NCBI RefSeq assembly: GCF_907164915.1
Contig: NC_061863.1
Coordinates: 39,529,382 to 39,593,381, forward strand
DNA length: 64,000 bases
Source: Impatiens glandulifera
Taxonomy: Eukaryota > Streptophyta > Magnoliopsida > Ericales > Balsaminaceae
Direction: 5' to 3'
A model generated the notes under the pieces. The model was not told the DNA's origin. It worked only from the letters and a program-made list of their open reading frames with translations, and did no database searches. Positions 62,994 to 64,000 of the stretch are shown here, in pieces. Positions within the stretch are counted from its first letter, which is position 1, and each line of letters opens with the position of its first letter. The translations under genes and the position numbers were made by a program.

Positions 62994-63677
62994 TTAGGCA
63001 ATAACCATCCTAGAGAACTTATCCTCCACCTCATCCACATCAAGAATGTTTGAGAAGGATGTCGGCGTACCCGGTCCAAATTCTGGACGGTACTTGAGTA
63101 TGAGTCGACTGATGTGAGGAGCGTAGCCGAGACCTCTTTTGGTCAACACCATAGTTTTCAGGTTGTTGAATATGATCGATGACCAATTTATGGGAGCATA
63201 ACTCATGATGTAGGTCATCATGTTGTACACCTTCTTGGGGTACCGCTGGTTAGGGGATTGACAGATTAACGAGCGATTGACGATTTCAAGTAGAAGCTGG
63301 ATGTGGAACCGAAGACAGGTCTTTGGCCCGTTGTTCTCCACCGGCACCCCGGTTCCGGAGAACAGCCAAGCATAGGACTCCACGGCGCGGCCTTCCCGGG
63401 GTGGGAAGTCCGAAAACCCTTCGGTGGGCAGGTTAAACATTTGAGCAAATTCGGCTTCATCCAGCCAGAATGTGTGGTCTCTCACCGTGGAAACAATGTA
63501 GTTTCCTCTGATGCAAGAACTTCTAAAGAAAGTCTTGACATCCTCAAGAAGTATTGGGCCGGATTCTTCGAGAAAAGTTCGAAGGCCGGTGTTAATGAGG
63601 GATTCAAACAACATCTCCTTTGTTTCTTGATCACTGATCTCTAAGCATGATTCAAAATCAATGCTTAAGAAGTTTGG
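62994..63677 (-). pseudogene. Accessory ORF Y of element 3, start codon deleted
   Basis: A deletion of ~30 bp at 63677 joins the fifth base group of the coding region (caaacttcttaagc) to the leader, removing the ATG and the first residues. The first remaining in-frame Met is at 63614 (residue 28 of element 2 Y). From there 206 codons are open, with INWSSIIF and FNLPTEGF intact. Confidence 0.7.
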
Positions 63678-63746
63678 CTAAGAGAGAGAGAAGGAGATCA
63701 AGAGATATTTGTTTTGAGATGTGTTAAGTTGATTAGGGGATGGCTC

Positions 63747-63754
63747 TTTATATA
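63747..63754 (-). promoter_or_regulatory. TATA box of ORF Y, element 3
   Basis: TATATAAA on the minus strand. Retained although the start codon downstream is lost. Confidence 0.45.
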
Positions 63755-64000
63755 GATCCGGTTTTGGAGGAAAAATATGAACATTGAATGTCAGTTTTGT
63801 CTTATTGGAGAAGAGAATACTTATGTTTCCAACGTGGGTTGGGAAGAGGCTACTTTTGACCGATTGCGGAGCTCGAGGTATGGATTTAGTTCAAAGGTAA
63901 CCAAGTTAGTTGGATAGTAATTACTCATGTGGTTGGGAGTTACCTCATTAATTAAATGTTACTTTTCATTAATGACTGATGCAACAACAAGCTAAAAAGT

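Larger units (their letters stand above)
58066..64000 (-). mobile_element. Element 3: 3' part of a third Copia copy, cut by the window end
   Basis: 3' LTR, polypurine region, Z, Y and the start of the X-Y spacer are visible. It lies 24,840 bp from element 2 with the same left flank and CCTTA. ORF X, gag-pol and the 5' LTR would lie to the right of the window. Confidence 0.93.

Overview
This window is repetitive plant nuclear DNA with no ordinary host gene that I can support. It has plant Ty1/Copia retrotransposons whose primer-binding sites match initiator tRNA-Met, AT-rich non-coding DNA around them, and plant-type TATA promoters. A eudicot is likely. From memory, the accessory proteins resemble hypothetical proteins common in Gesneriaceae (Lamiales) annotations; this is a weak, unverified hint.

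Layout. 1-3650 is the 5' part of a minus-strand Copia element (element 0): a broken gag, the primer-binding site, and an unusually long 5' LTR (about 2.1 kb) whose U3 holds an array of short palindromes. 3651-8369 is AT-rich repeat DNA. 8370-21971 is a 13.6 kb minus-strand Copia element (element 1). 21972-33225 is AT-rich repeat DNA with a solo LTR. 33226-46805 is element 2. 46806-58065 is AT-rich DNA with the same solo LTR. 58066-64000 is the 3' half of element 3, cut by the window end.

Elements 1, 2 and 3 have the same flanks and the same CCTTA target duplication where visible. They repeat every ~24.85 kb (24,856 and 24,840 bp). They therefore descend from one insertion that was later amplified in tandem together with its flanks. 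The AT-rich DNA is itself a tandem repeat of a ~5 kb unit containing a 1.18 kb dimer. The repeat carries no recognisable gene, but five copies of a promoter-like module (TGGGCC/GGCCCA motifs followed by TATATAAG).

The most interesting content is inside the 13.6 kb element. Downstream of gag-pol, where Sirevirus-type Copia elements carry an envelope-like ORF, it has three same-strand ORFs (called X, Y and Z here). They appear to be divergent copies of one plant-specific domain of ~200 residues: the motif (V/I)NW....F falls at residues 169-178 in all three. Z also has an acidic linker, a coiled coil and a basic C-terminus, giving ~823 residues. Each ORF has its own TATA box and CT-rich leader 60-125 bp upstream of its ATG, and Z also has a cluster of E2F-like sites. 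This suggests independently transcribed accessory genes rather than one read-through env. All gag-pol copies are broken by stops, frameshifts or deletions. X is open in both visible copies, Y is open only in element 2, and Z is broken in every copy.
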